Assembly: GCA_964512105.1 (NCBI GenBank)
Contig: CAZEGI010000018.1
Span: 1 to 24,534, forward strand
From: CAZEGI01 sp964512105
Lineage (GTDB): Archaea; Altiarchaeota; Altiarchaeia; IMC4; CAZEGI01
Direction of reading: 5' to 3'
Length of the DNA stretch: 24,534 nt
Each line of letters opens with the position of its first letter. The first letter of the stretch is position 1. Under the pieces are notes generated by a model, which saw only the letters and a list, made by a program, of their open reading frames with translations, was not told the origin of the DNA and searched no databases. The position numbers and the translations under genes are program-made. Positions 1 to 8,071 of this stretch are shown here, piece after piece.

Positions 1-1154
1 ATCTCCCTCCCATACTGATGCGGCAGGAGCAATGATGGGTCAACCCAGAACACTACCTTGTTGATTTGGTTGTCGTTTCCATATGTGACGTTTATTCTGT
101 AGCCGCTGCCCGGCAGGATTAACATATGGTCATCGGTGCTATCAAGTGTTGCATCAGGAGTCCCAATTTTTCCGCCGGCTTCAACATCAACGTTTGAAAC
201 CTTGACGCTTTCCGTGTAGTGGCGGTTGTCCCTGTTGTAATTTCTGTCGTAAAAATCGATGTACACGTACTCGAAATCTCCGGTCATGAGTTTTATTATA
301 ACGTCGTCAGAGTCATCGTCAGTGACAGTGCCTTTTGTGTCGCCGTTCATGTTTGTTCCCCTTTCTTCAACAACTTTCAGCTTCACGCCCATGCCGAATA
401 TGCGTATGTCGTTGAAGTAGTTGCCGGTAACATCGCTCAAAACACCCACAGTTTTCTTGGTGTTCCCGTTGACCCCGAGATAAAGCGAATCCGCATAAAT
501 CACGGGAATCCCGAGGATTGTGCCGGAGTAAACGGTGGTTGCCTGCGAATCTGGATCTGGCTCAAGTTTTGTCTCCTCATCATTCTTCTGCGAATTTTCA
601 AAAGAATACGTATTCAAAATAATTTTTCCGGATGATGCCACCGGCTGGAGCGTCGCGGTTTCAATATCGTAATTTATCGCATCCTTCAGTTTTATTTTCA
701 TTTCGTTGTTTGTTTTTGTCTCGTAATCCTCGAATTTGTAAACTTTTCCGTTCATGACAAATTCGTCGCCAACATCGAAGGGTCCGGAATCCAGATGAAC
801 CGCCTTGTGAATCTGCCCGTCCTCGCCGAGAAAACTAAGCAGCATACGGTAGTCATCCGTTTTTTCCATAACGACGTTGTCCGAAATCCTGAACTCCGGC
901 ATTTTTGTGGTCGTGGTTAAGGTTGAGGTGGAAGTGGATGAGGTTGATTCAGGAATTGTTGCAGGAATCGTTGTGGAAACAGTCGTCTCCAATGTGGTTT
1001 GGACAGAAGTTGCGGGTGCGATGCTTGTTGCTGCAACGGTGGTCTCAACACTTGTCGGAACCGAGGTTGTTGTCTGTACTTGTTCTTGTGGTTCAATACA
1101 ACCGGGGATAAATAACAAAAATAAAAAAAGAACAATAATCTTTTTCATCTTCAT
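1..1154 (-). CDS. Secreted lipoprotein, S-layer-like (3' end outside window)
   Basis: The minus-strand frame is open from an ATG at 1154 to the window edge, about 384 codons, so the C-terminus is missing. Residues 1-18 are a Lys-start, Leu/Phe/Ile-rich signal peptide ending IPG-C19, a lipobox-like site that suggests lipid anchoring outside the cell membrane. Residues about 22-72 are a Thr/Ser/Val/Pro-rich stalk of the kind often O-glycosylated. The rest is a beta-rich, Asp/Gly/Asn-rich ectodomain containing FDVGDEF, LYLGVNG and VKLKVVEERG, which by style resembles archaeal S-layer-like domains; that assignment is by eye. The start codon overlaps the threonine synthase stop (ATGA, 1154-1151), so it is probably translated by coupling from the upstream gene. 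No enzyme motif was seen. The reading frame is firm, the function is not. Confidence 0.8.
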   Translation of the reverse strand, partial: MKMKKIIVLFLFLLFIPGCIEPQEQVQTTTSVPTSVETTVAATSIAPATSVQTTLETTVSTTIPATIPESTSSTSTSTLTTTTKMPEFRISDNVVMEKTDDYRMLLSFLGEDGQIHKAVHLDSGPFDVGDEFVMNGKVYKFEDYETKTNNEMKIKLKDAINYDIETATLQPVASSGKIILNTYSFENSQKNDEETKLEPDPDSQATTVYSGTILGIPVIYADSLYLGVNGNTKKTVGVLSDVTGNYFNDIRIFGMGVKLKVVEERGTNMNGDTKGTVTDDDSDDVIIKLMTGDFEYVYIDFYDRNYNRDNRHYTESVKVSNVDVEAGGKIGTPDATLDSTDDHMLILPGSGYRINVTYGNDNQINKVVFWVDPSLLLPHQYGRE

Positions 1155-2416
1155 ATTGCTTTTTTCACCGCATTTACGGTAGCGTCTATCACGATTGGCC
1201 TGTTTGAAAATCTGGGTTTCATCCCTGCCAACTTGTTAAGGTGATAATTGACCGTAGCTTCAGGGTCTTTGAGAATATTGCCAGTGATAATACATGCAAC
1301 ACTGTCATCCTTCTTTATCAGTCCTGCTTCAACAAGTTTTTTCGTTCCCGCGACGGATGCCGCTGATGCTGGTTCGCATCCGATTCCCGAAGCATCCACA
1401 ATTGCTTTGGCATCCATGATTTCCTGGTCGGTGACCTGCTCGACCACGCCGTTCGTGAACTTCAGTGCGCGGAGCGCTTTTTTCCAGCTCACGGGATTCC
1501 CGATTTTTATGGCGGTCGCGATGGTTTCTGGATGCTTTACGCTCAACAGATTTTTTGAATTCCTTTTCCATGTTCGGTATAACGGGTTTGCACCGGTTGC
1601 CTGGATTGCCGCGAGGCGGGGGACCTTTTTTATCAGCCCGAGTTTTTTCAGTTCCTCAAACGCTTTTCCGAATGCGCTCGTGTTTCCAAGATTTCCTGCA
1701 GGAACGACGACCCAGTCCGGCGGATTCCATCCGTACTGCTGGACAAGTTCGAACATGATTGATTTCTGACCTTCAATGCGCCACGGGTTTACGGAATTGA
1801 GAAGATACATTCTAAGTTTCCGAGACGATTCCTGGACAAGGCGCATTGCATCGTCGAACACGCCCTTGACCTGCAGAACGCGTGCGCCGTATGCAAGCGC
1901 CTGCGAGAGTTTTCCGTATGCGATTTTTCCTTCAGGAACAAAAACGACGCACTTCATCCCCGCCATGCTTGCGTATGCCGCGAGGGATGCGGAAGTGTTT
2001 CCGGTTGAAGCGCATGCAACGACCTTCATCCCCAAACGTTTTGCCTCGCTCACCCCAACGGTCATTCCTCTGTCTTTGAAACTTCCGGTCGGATTTTCAC
2101 CCTCGTGCTTCAGTTTTATTTTGGTTGCGCCCACGTATTCGGAGATTTTTTTGTGAGAGTAAAGGTTCGTATTTCCCTCGGGTCTGGAAACAATGTCTTT
2201 CGGTTTGATTAACGGATGTATAAGTTCCTTGAAGCGCCATATTCCGCTTTGGTATGGGTATTCTCCAGAACCGGTACGTGAATCGAAAATTTCACGCGAA
2301 ACCTTAACCTTTCTGGAATCATATAGAACGTCAAGCAGACCGCCGCATTTGCATTCGTAAATCGCTTCCGCCCCGTACTCGCGGCCGCAGTCAATGCACC
2401 TGAGAACAACATCCAT
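1151..2416 (-). CDS. thrC: Threonine synthase
   Basis: Pyridoxal-phosphate enzyme converting O-phosphohomoserine and water to threonine and phosphate, the last step of threonine synthesis, in the cytosol. The 421-residue length is normal for the archaeal form. Residues 7-24 carry a small Cys cluster (C7, C10, C22, C24), a zinc-ribbon-like N-terminus common in this family. The PLP-binding lysine is K114 in GSFKDRG (111-117). Phosphate-cup and substrate motifs are ASTGNTSAS (136-144) and PAGNLGN (239-245). The start at 2416 is supported by a TATA-like element about 20-25 nt upstream, which suggests a leaderless transcript. Its stop overlaps the start of the downstream lipoprotein gene. Identification is secure from the PLP and glycine-loop motifs; the paralogous cysteate synthase cannot be fully excluded by motifs alone. 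Confidence 0.95.
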   Translation of the reverse strand: MDVVLRCIDCGREYGAEAIYECKCGGLLDVLYDSRKVKVSREIFDSRTGSGEYPYQSGIWRFKELIHPLIKPKDIVSRPEGNTNLYSHKKISEYVGATKIKLKHEGENPTGSFKDRGMTVGVSEAKRLGMKVVACASTGNTSASLAAYASMAGMKCVVFVPEGKIAYGKLSQALAYGARVLQVKGVFDDAMRLVQESSRKLRMYLLNSVNPWRIEGQKSIMFELVQQYGWNPPDWVVVPAGNLGNTSAFGKAFEELKKLGLIKKVPRLAAIQATGANPLYRTWKRNSKNLLSVKHPETIATAIKIGNPVSWKKALRALKFTNGVVEQVTDQEIMDAKAIVDASGIGCEPASAASVAGTKKLVEAGLIKKDDSVACIITGNILKDPEATVNYHLNKLAGMKPRFSNRPIVIDATVNAVKKAI

Positions 2417-2433
2417 GTTTAGTTATTGTAAAG

Positions 2434-2443
2434 TATATTAATA
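2434..2443 (-). promoter_or_regulatory. TATA-like element for thrC
   Basis: An AT-only stretch (TAATATAC on the minus strand) lies 18-27 nt ahead of the thrC ATG, the spacing expected for an archaeal promoter driving a leaderless mRNA. The 70-nt gap 2417-2486 must also hold the plus-strand promoter of the divergent gene at 2487; an AT-rich GATATTTATT at about 2446-2455 could serve there. No Shine-Dalgarno is seen in front of either start. Confidence 0.45.
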
Positions 2444-2486
2444 TCGGATATTTATTCGCATCTGCCCTAGTAAATTTAGAGACAAA

Positions 2487-2921
2487 ATGCCCGAAACGAC
2501 AGTCGTATCACCGTTGCATATACGTGAGAGGATAACTGCTGCTGCGAAATCCCTAGCACGTGAGGATCTCCCACCGACTGAAATCAGGGAAGCAGTAAAC
2601 GCCTTTAAGGGGAATGTTGAGCAGCACATGCGACAGGAGGGCAATCTTGACGGACTTGCGGGGGCGTTGGGATTCAAGAGGGAAGAAACCTATCCGCTCT
2701 TTGATATCCCCGGAGGCATGAAGGCGACGTATTTTTGTGCCCTCCCTGTCTTTGTTGTCCTGAAGGGTTTAAACGTCATGGGCGTTGGTGTCAGAACGCC
2801 GGATTACGAGGAAGGCGGACAAAAGGTGAACCACGTGTGGTATGACGCACCCAACAGGAGTTTTAGAACTTCATACTCCGAAAGATTTCCGCAGCCGAAA
2901 CCCGCTCCGGCCAGAGAATGA
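2487..2921 (+). CDS. Conserved-looking protein of unknown function
   Basis: A 144-residue soluble protein that I do not recognise. The N-terminal half (about 10-65) is charged and likely helical (HIRERITAAAKSLARED, then IREAVNAFKGNVEQHMRQ). The C-terminal half (about 70-130) looks like a small alpha/beta or beta domain with the hydrophobic strand YFCALPVFVVLKGLNVMGVGV, followed by a polar tail ending in PKPAPARE. There is no signal peptide and no convincing membrane segment. Its last four bases (ATGA) are the start of the HAD phosphatase gene, so the two are almost certainly co-transcribed and translationally coupled; a role connected to that phosphatase is inference only. Confidence 0.75.
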   Translation: MPETTVVSPLHIRERITAAAKSLAREDLPPTEIREAVNAFKGNVEQHMRQEGNLDGLAGALGFKREETYPLFDIPGGMKATYFCALPVFVVLKGLNVMGVGVRTPDYEEGGQKVNHVWYDAPNRSFRTSYSERFPQPKPAPARE

Positions 2922-3607
2922 AAAAAATCAAAGCTATTCTTTTTGATATTGACAACACGCTGTACGATACCGGACTTCTTGTCGAATCCGCGCGGAGGAA
3001 TGCGGTAAAGGCGATGGTCGAGGCAGGATTGAATGCCACCGAAGACGAAGCGCTCGAAAAACTCAAAAAAATCGTAAGGAAATACGGACCGAACTACGAC
3101 CACCATTACAACAAACTCCTGGAAGCATTCGGCCACAGGGAAAATCCGCACATAATCGCTGCAGGAATCGTCGCATATCATGATACGAAAAAAGCGTACC
3201 TCGTCCCATACCTGGACACCGTTCCGACGTTGCTTAGGTTAAAGAAGCAGGGTTACCGCGTAGGTGTCATCACCGAGGGATTAAAGGTAAAGCAGTGGGA
3301 AAAACTCATTCGCCTGGGGCTGCAGCATTTCTTCGACACCGTCACAATCACGGAAAAAAGAAAAGGCAAGCTGGACCCGAAAATCTTCGGGGATGCCGTA
3401 AAAAAACTCGGCTGCAAACCCGACGAAGTCATGATGGTTGGCGACCGCGTGGACAAGGACGTTCCGGGAGCGAAAAAAGCCGGGCTCGTCACGGTGCAGT
3501 TGATGAAGGGTTCGTATTCCAGGGGCAAACCAAAAAACAAATCCGAGGAGCCGGATTTTGTGATATCGCAGCTTGCGGATTTGCTGAGGATACTGGACAG
3601 ATGCTGA
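2918..3607 (+). CDS. HAD-superfamily hydrolase, CTE7/TIGR02253-like
   Basis: A 229-residue HAD subfamily IA hydrolase, probably a small-molecule phosphatase in the cytosol. Motif I is FDIDNTLYDT with nucleophile D10 and acid/base D12; the helical cap lies at about 16-90; motif II is the Thr in VITEG (T119); motif III is K151 in GKLDPKIF; motif IV is GDRVDKD (175-181), which supplies the Mg2+-binding acidic residues. All catalytic positions are intact. The arrangement and length match the archaeal CTE7 group (TIGR02253), whose physiological substrate is generally not known. It overlaps the upstream unknown gene by four bases and is followed 15 nt later by another unknown gene, forming a three-gene plus-strand run. 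Confidence 0.9.
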   Translation: MKKIKAILFDIDNTLYDTGLLVESARRNAVKAMVEAGLNATEDEALEKLKKIVRKYGPNYDHHYNKLLEAFGHRENPHIIAAGIVAYHDTKKAYLVPYLDTVPTLLRLKKQGYRVGVITEGLKVKQWEKLIRLGLQHFFDTVTITEKRKGKLDPKIFGDAVKKLGCKPDEVMMVGDRVDKDVPGAKKAGLVTVQLMKGSYSRGKPKNKSEEPDFVISQLADLLRILDRC

Positions 3608-3622
3608 TTCTTCCGGATAAAG

Positions 3623-4150
3623 ATGAGCAGGATAAAATTCGGGCATGAGAACGAAGAGCTGCTTCGGCACATTGAGGAGATTTCTCTGCAGCCAATCGGT
3701 GCGACGGATAAGACAAGAACCGTGCGGGGCGAGGCGTGTTTCGTTGTGCATCTGGACGGCTCGATTTCCGAAGTTGGCGGGCCCGAGGTTTGGGCACAGG
3801 TTAAGGGTGCGAACTACGACGATGTCAAGGTTTCGGTTGGCACGTGCACAAGAAAAATTCCCGGCAGGAGGGAAACTTTACCGTATGAAGTGGAACTCGT
3901 TTCCGGAAAAACAAAACTTGAGGATGCAGTTGTTCGCATCACGTCTGCGGCAGGAGTTCTGATAGATGCAGGAATAAACCCGGAAAGCAGGTGCAGGATT
4001 GTCTGGCCGCAGAGGGGTGATTACGCCGGCACACCAAGCGAGCTTTTCCTTGTGGACGGCGAACTGAAACTGCAGAAAAAATCCGCGCTTGGATTTCGAG
4101 AAAAGATAAGGTGCAGACTAACGCTGCAGGAGATTGTGGATTTAGACTGA
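3623..4150 (+). CDS. Protein of unknown function
   Basis: A 175-residue protein that I cannot assign. It reads as soluble and beta-rich, with alternating hydrophobic strands (ACFVVHLDGSISEVGG, YEVELVSGKTKLEDAVVRIT, SELFLVDGELKLQKK) and no signal peptide or membrane helix. There are two Cys in the middle (in GTCTRK and SRCRIVW) without a metal-site pattern. It begins 15 nt after the HAD gene with no clear Shine-Dalgarno site, so it is likely the last gene of that run, and it ends only a few bases before the convergent DUF504 stop. Codon use and composition look like the neighbours, and the frame is open with the expected pattern of a real gene. Confidence 0.75.
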   Translation: MSRIKFGHENEELLRHIEEISLQPIGATDKTRTVRGEACFVVHLDGSISEVGGPEVWAQVKGANYDDVKVSVGTCTRKIPGRRETLPYEVELVSGKTKLEDAVVRITSAAGVLIDAGINPESRCRIVWPQRGDYAGTPSELFLVDGELKLQKKSALGFREKIRCRLTLQEIVDLD

Positions 4151-4154
4151 AAAA

Positions 4155-4391
4155 TTATTTTCTCTTATCCCAGACCACTTCTCCTTTATACAGAATTTTC
4201 CTTATCCTGTGCATGGGTATGAGTGATTCATCAATCCGCATGAAGTCCCCCTCGATTTTGATTTCGCTGAAATTTACTTTCTTCAAATCATCAGCGGAAG
4301 AATCAACAAAAAGAATCTCAAAATCTTCCGGGTTGAAGGTTTTGTCCCACCGGATTCTGTTCAGCGCATCACGCTCGAGTTTTTCTTTCAT
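4155..4391 (-). CDS. DUF504 / UPF0248 family protein
   Basis: The 78 residues from the ATG at 4391 match the small archaeal DUF504 (UPF0248) family in pattern: ALNRIRWDKTFNPEDFEILFVD at the N-terminus, an acidic central strand, then IPMHRIRKILYKGEVVWDKR at the end. Function is not established; the charged helix-strand arrangement is sometimes suggested to bind RNA. The frame is open further upstream to 4481, immediately after the purC stop, but those extra 30 codons run straight through two perfect or near-perfect hairpins and do not resemble the family, so I place the start at 4391, just after the hairpins. It follows purC on the same strand. Confidence 0.85.
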   Translation of the reverse strand: MKEKLERDALNRIRWDKTFNPEDFEILFVDSSADDLKKVNFSEIKIEGDFMRIDESLIPMHRIRKILYKGEVVWDKRK

Positions 4392-4392
4392 A

Positions 4393-4453
4393 AAAAACTG
4401 ACGACTCTTGTCGTCAGTTTTTAATTGCCGGAATCCACCATGGGTTGGATTCC
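4393..4453. repeat. Pair of tandem hairpins between purC and DUF504
   Basis: Two inverted repeats lie side by side. The first has 13-bp perfect arms (AAAAACTGACGAC at 4393-4405 and its complement at 4410-4422) with the 4-nt loop TCTT. The second has 8-bp arms (GGAATCCA at 4430-4437, TGGATTCC at 4446-4453) around CCATGGGT. They are 7 nt apart. On the minus strand the first ends in a run of six T just before the DUF504 ATG, so it could act as an attenuator or terminator after purC. The style (short perfect stems, small loops, tandem order, an AAAACTG arm) is shared with the arrays at about 12.2 and 24.5 kb. Confidence 0.8.
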
Positions 4454-4481
4454 GTGCATCGAACAGTTTTGTGACGTCCAT

Positions 4482-5405
4482 CTACATGGGCACGTACGGG
4501 CTGACAACGTCGCCAAATCTTCTTCCCGTCAACCACTCGTAAGCTTCGATGTACTTCCTGCTCGTGTTCTCGATAACCTTCTGCGGAAGTTTCGGTGCAG
4601 GCGGTTCTTTGTTCCACCCTATGCCGACAAGAAAATCGCGGACGTACTGCTTGTCGAAACTTTTTTGCGGTTTTCCGGGCGCGTATTCGTTGGCAGGCCA
4701 GAACCTTGACGAGTCCGGAGTCAGAAGTTCATCTATCAGTATAAGTTCCTTATGGTTAAGCAGTCCGAACTCGAGTTTCGTGTCCGCTATCATGATTCCT
4801 CTTGAGAACGCGTACTCGCTCGCCTCCTTGTAAATCTGGATTGAGATGTCCTTCACTCTCCGATAAAGGTCTTCACCGATAAGGTCAGTCGCTTTTTTTT
4901 CAGTTATGTTGACGTCGTGTCCCGTTTCGGCCTTCGTTGCGGGCGTGAATATCGGCTCGTCAAGAACGCTCGACTGCAGCAAACCTTCCGGAAGGTCTAT
5001 TCCGCATACCGAACCCCTTTCTTCGTATTCGTGCCATGCCGAGCCGGAAAGGTAACCGCGGACAACGCACTCTATCGGCAGGGGCTGGGCTTTTTTCACG
5101 AGAACGGAGCGGTTTTCCAACAGCTCCTTGTGTTTCTTCAGCGCGGGAGGGTATGAAACCGTGCTGAAAGAGACAACATGATTCCTGATAATGTGCTTGG
5201 TCCTGTTGAACCAGAACTCCGAAAGTTTTGTGAGGATTTCGCCCTTGTGCGGGATTCCGTCCGGGAGAACGACATCGAAAACCGACAATCTGTCCGTTGC
5301 GATTATTAGAAGTTGGTCGCCAACCACGTAATATATATCACGAACCTTCCCGCGCTTTACCAGCGGTATGTTTTCAAGCTCTGTTTTGAGAACTATTTTT
5401 TCCAT
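4482..5405 (-). CDS. purC: SAICAR synthetase (phosphoribosylaminoimidazole-succinocarboxamide synthase)
   Basis: Cytosolic ATP-dependent ligase joining CAIR and aspartate to make SAICAR in purine synthesis. The ATP-binding N-terminus has RGKVRDIYYV (18-27) and TDRLSVFDVVLPDGIPHKG (38-56). The centre has the family signature VVRGYLSGSAWHEY with its flexible substrate loop, followed by TPATKAETGHD and a downstream LIDELLTPDSSRFW segment. At 307 residues it belongs to the long form seen in yeast Ade1 and many bacteria rather than the roughly 240-residue form. The start at 5405 has a TATA-like element (4-bp AT core CATATAAAAG) about 19-28 nt upstream, fitting a leaderless transcript. DUF504 follows on the same strand after a hairpin pair. 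Confidence 0.95.
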   Translation of the reverse strand: MEKIVLKTELENIPLVKRGKVRDIYYVVGDQLLIIATDRLSVFDVVLPDGIPHKGEILTKLSEFWFNRTKHIIRNHVVSFSTVSYPPALKKHKELLENRSVLVKKAQPLPIECVVRGYLSGSAWHEYEERGSVCGIDLPEGLLQSSVLDEPIFTPATKAETGHDVNITEKKATDLIGEDLYRRVKDISIQIYKEASEYAFSRGIMIADTKLEFGLLNHKELILIDELLTPDSSRFWPANEYAPGKPQKSFDKQYVRDFLVGIGWNKEPPAPKLPQKVIENTSRKYIEAYEWLTGRRFGDVVSPYVPM

Positions 5406-5423
5406 TTCAATGAAATCAGATAA

Positions 5424-5433
5424 CTTTTATATG
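5424..5433. promoter_or_regulatory. Shared TATA-like element between purC and exchanger gene
   Basis: CTTTTATATG sits in the 38-nt divergent gap. Read on the minus strand it is centred 23 nt ahead of the purC ATG, right for a leaderless transcript. On the plus strand it would place a transcript start near 5453, slightly past the first ATG (5444) and just ahead of the second (5462) of the exchanger gene. A single element serving both directions is inference. Confidence 0.4.
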
Positions 5434-5443
5434 ATTTACTTTA

Positions 5444-6415
5444 ATGTTTATATACTTCACGATGACCCTTTTATTCCTTGTGTTTCTGTTTGTCGTTGGC
5501 TTGATGTTGCTGATAAAGGCAAGCGATAGTCTGATTCCAAAACTTAAGGAACTTGGCGTAATCTTGGGAGTTTCCGAATTGACCATAGGGATGACGGTCA
5601 CAGCAATAGGAACCTCCATACCCGAAATTGCCACATCACTCACGGGGACGATAAGTGGTGCGCCAAAAATTGTTGTCGGAACAATCTACGGCTCGAACAT
5701 CGTAAACCTTTCGCTGATACTGGGACTCGTTTTGTTGCTGAATGTTTCAAAGTATGAAATCAAAAAACGCGACCTTGTTGTGCTGGTTATATCCATGGTG
5801 CTTTTGATTCTGGTTTCAATGAATGGCGTCGTTACCAAAATCGAAGGGCTTATAATGGTTGCGGGTTTCGCATTCTACTTTTGGGTAAGGTATCTCGCAG
5901 ATGTGTTCAACCCGCTGGACTGGTTTTTTAGAAAGAAGTTCGCAAAAAAACAGATATCAATAAAACCAAGAGCGACTGTACTGCTCGTTTTACAGGTATT
6001 CTTCTACATCTTTCTCATACTCATCGGGGCGAAAATTCTTGTTGGCTCCGCGGTTGGAATTTCCGACGAGCTTAAGATTTCAAGATACCTGATTGGCGTA
6101 ATCGTCGTTGCGATTGGAACTTCACTGCCGGAACTCGCGGTTTCCATAACGAGCATGAAAAAGGGGGCGATGGGTATTTCCGTCGGGAATCTTATAGGAG
6201 GCAACATAACAAACCCGCTGCTGGCTCTGGGCAGTGGTGCTCTTATAAGGGATATCGTATTCAACGAAAATCTGGTAATTGACACGATATTCCTCGTTGC
6301 GATAACGCTCTTTGCGGCGTCGGTGCTCTGGCGGAATACGGAGGACACGAGAAACGCGGGCTGGATTCTGCTTCTGACGTACGGGATTTTTTTGGTGATG
6401 AAACTTATAATGTAA
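5444..6415 (+). CDS. Sodium/calcium exchanger-family (CaCA) membrane antiporter
   Basis: A 323-residue polytopic membrane protein with about ten hydrophobic segments and the two inverted alpha-repeats that define the CaCA superfamily: GMTVTAIGTSIPEIATS (49-65) with GSNIVN (83-88), and GVIVVAIGTSLPELAVS (218-234) with GNLIGGNITN (248-257). The Glu and Asn/Ser/Thr residues of these repeats form the cation site in known members. It probably exchanges Ca2+ against Na+ or H+ across the cell membrane; ion choice cannot be read from sequence. A basic loop (FFRKKFAKKQ, about 161-170) separates the halves. ATG 5462 (Met7) is an equally possible start, since the nearest TATA-like element is only 11-20 nt ahead of 5444. 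A Ca2+ pump gene lies 2.5 kb downstream. Confidence 0.92.
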   Translation: MFIYFTMTLLFLVFLFVVGLMLLIKASDSLIPKLKELGVILGVSELTIGMTVTAIGTSIPEIATSLTGTISGAPKIVVGTIYGSNIVNLSLILGLVLLLNVSKYEIKKRDLVVLVISMVLLILVSMNGVVTKIEGLIMVAGFAFYFWVRYLADVFNPLDWFFRKKFAKKQISIKPRATVLLVLQVFFYIFLILIGAKILVGSAVGISDELKISRYLIGVIVVAIGTSLPELAVSITSMKKGAMGISVGNLIGGNITNPLLALGSGALIRDIVFNENLVIDTIFLVAITLFAASVLWRNTEDTRNAGWILLLTYGIFLVMKLIM

Positions 6416-6442
6416 AACAAAAAATAAAAAAATTCGTTGCGT

Positions 6443-8068
6443 TCAGTACCCGTACTGCTCCCCGCCCGGCGGCGGCATCGGCGGAGTTGTCTTCTTGCTT
6501 GTTGCTATCGCGTCGTCTATCCGTAGTATCATTTCAGCGACCTCGCTCGAACTCTTTATCACCTGGGTCTTCAACTTTGACGGCTCGATGACGCTCTTGT
6601 TGAGCATGTCGTCTATCCTGGCATCAAGCACGTTAACCCCGAAGTTCATGCCGTCCTTCTTGTCGTGCTTCGCGCGCAGGCTCACGAGCGTGTCTATCGC
6701 ATCCATTCCTGCGGATTCCGCAAGCGTTCTCGGTATCGTTTCAAGAGCATCAGCAAATGCGTTTATGGCGAGTTGCTCCCTGCCACCAACGCTTTCCGCA
6801 TACCTTCGCATTTCCTTTGCAAGTTCAATCTCGATTGCACCACCGCCCGGGACGTATTTTCCTGTTTCTATGGCTGCTGCGGTTACGCAAACAGAGTCGT
6901 GTATGCTTCTCTCGGCTTCATCAACGACGTGTTCCGTTCCGCCGCGCACGAGGATGCTCACCGCCTTAGGATTCCTGCAGCCCTGTATGAATAGCATTTC
7001 ATCGCCTGCAACTTTTTTCTCTTCAACTATTTTTGCATGTCCAAGGTCGTTCTTGCCAAGTTCCTTGACATTTGTCACGATCCTGCCGCCGACGGCCTTT
7101 GCGATTTTTTTCATATCGTCCTCGCTGACCCTTCTCACCGCGAGTATGCCTGCCTTCGCGAGGTAGTGCTGCGGCAAATCCTCAATCCCCTTCTGGCACA
7201 GAAGCACGTTCGCTCCGCTCTTGACAACAGCGTCGACCATGTCCTTGAGCGTTTTTTCCTCCTGCTCCACGAAGACCTGCAGTTTCGTCGGGTCGCTTAT
7301 CCGTATCTTAGCGTCCGTTTCGGTCTTCTTTATGTCGAACTCTACATCAACCAGCGCGATTTTTGCGTTCTCAACTTTCTTTGGCATGGCTGCATGCACC
7401 ACATCCTCTCCGATAACGATTCCCTGTATGAGTTCCGTGTCCGTAACGCTGCCGCCCTGCTTTTTCTCCACGTGAACGTTATCCAGATCCGCTTTGAATT
7501 TTCCGTCGGTTTTTTCTGCAATCTGTGTGACCGCGTTAACCGCGATTTCCGCAAGGTGTTCGCGGGATTCGCCGACGCTCTTTCCGGTCATCGAGGTTGC
7601 GGCTATTTTTTTCAGCGTGGTTTTGTCGGACACGGAAACGGGTTTGCTGATTTTTTCAAGAATCTCCTGTGCCTTTGATGCCGCCATCCTGTAACCGCGG
7701 GCGATTGTTGTTGAGTGCACGCCTTGGTCGAGAAGGGTTTCGGCATTTCCAAGAAGTTCACCCGTCATCACAACCGCGGTTGTCGTTCCGTCACCGACTT
7801 CGTCATCCTGCGTCTTTGCGACTTCAACAACCATCTTCGCGGCGGGATGTTCGACGTTCATCTTGTCCACGATGGTAGCGCCGTCGTTTGTTATCACTAT
7901 ATCTCCTAAGTCGTCAACAAGCATCTTGTCGCGTCCGAGCGGCCCCAAAGTGGTTCGCACGAGGTTGCCCATAACCTTGGCCGCCATGATGTTGCTCCTC
8001 TGGGCGTCGCGCCCCGTAGTCCTTAGAGCCCCTTCGGGCAGAATTAAAATCGGTTGTTCTTGCGCCAT
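6443..8068 (-). CDS. Thermosome subunit (group II chaperonin)
   Basis: ATP-driven cytosolic folding chamber of archaea, homologous to eukaryotic CCT. The 541-residue length is standard. Equatorial-domain nucleotide motifs are intact: RTTLGPLGRDKMLVDD (38-53), NDGATI (61-66) and GDGTTT (92-97), with PGGGAIEIELA in the C-terminal equatorial half. The apical and intermediate domains lie between about 150 and 400. The C-terminal tail ends PPPGGEQYGY, short and not the GGM-repeat tail of some homologues. The ATG at 8068 is preceded by GGTGAT (8072-8077, minus sense) at a 3-nt gap, the same arrangement as at the shikimate kinase start. It is a single gene in this window and is transcribed divergently from the Ca2+ ATPase. 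Confidence 0.97.
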   Translation of the reverse strand: MAQEQPILILPEGALRTTGRDAQRSNIMAAKVMGNLVRTTLGPLGRDKMLVDDLGDIVITNDGATIVDKMNVEHPAAKMVVEVAKTQDDEVGDGTTTAVVMTGELLGNAETLLDQGVHSTTIARGYRMAASKAQEILEKISKPVSVSDKTTLKKIAATSMTGKSVGESREHLAEIAVNAVTQIAEKTDGKFKADLDNVHVEKKQGGSVTDTELIQGIVIGEDVVHAAMPKKVENAKIALVDVEFDIKKTETDAKIRISDPTKLQVFVEQEEKTLKDMVDAVVKSGANVLLCQKGIEDLPQHYLAKAGILAVRRVSEDDMKKIAKAVGGRIVTNVKELGKNDLGHAKIVEEKKVAGDEMLFIQGCRNPKAVSILVRGGTEHVVDEAERSIHDSVCVTAAAIETGKYVPGGGAIEIELAKEMRRYAESVGGREQLAINAFADALETIPRTLAESAGMDAIDTLVSLRAKHDKKDGMNFGVNVLDARIDDMLNKSVIEPSKLKTQVIKSSSEVAEMILRIDDAIATSKKTTPPMPPPGGEQYGY

Positions 8069-8071
8069 GTT

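Noticed and set aside
877..1182. Plus-strand frame rich in Val/Glu near 1 kb
   Set aside because: It is the antisense of the Thr/Ser-rich stalk of the lipoprotein on the minus strand.
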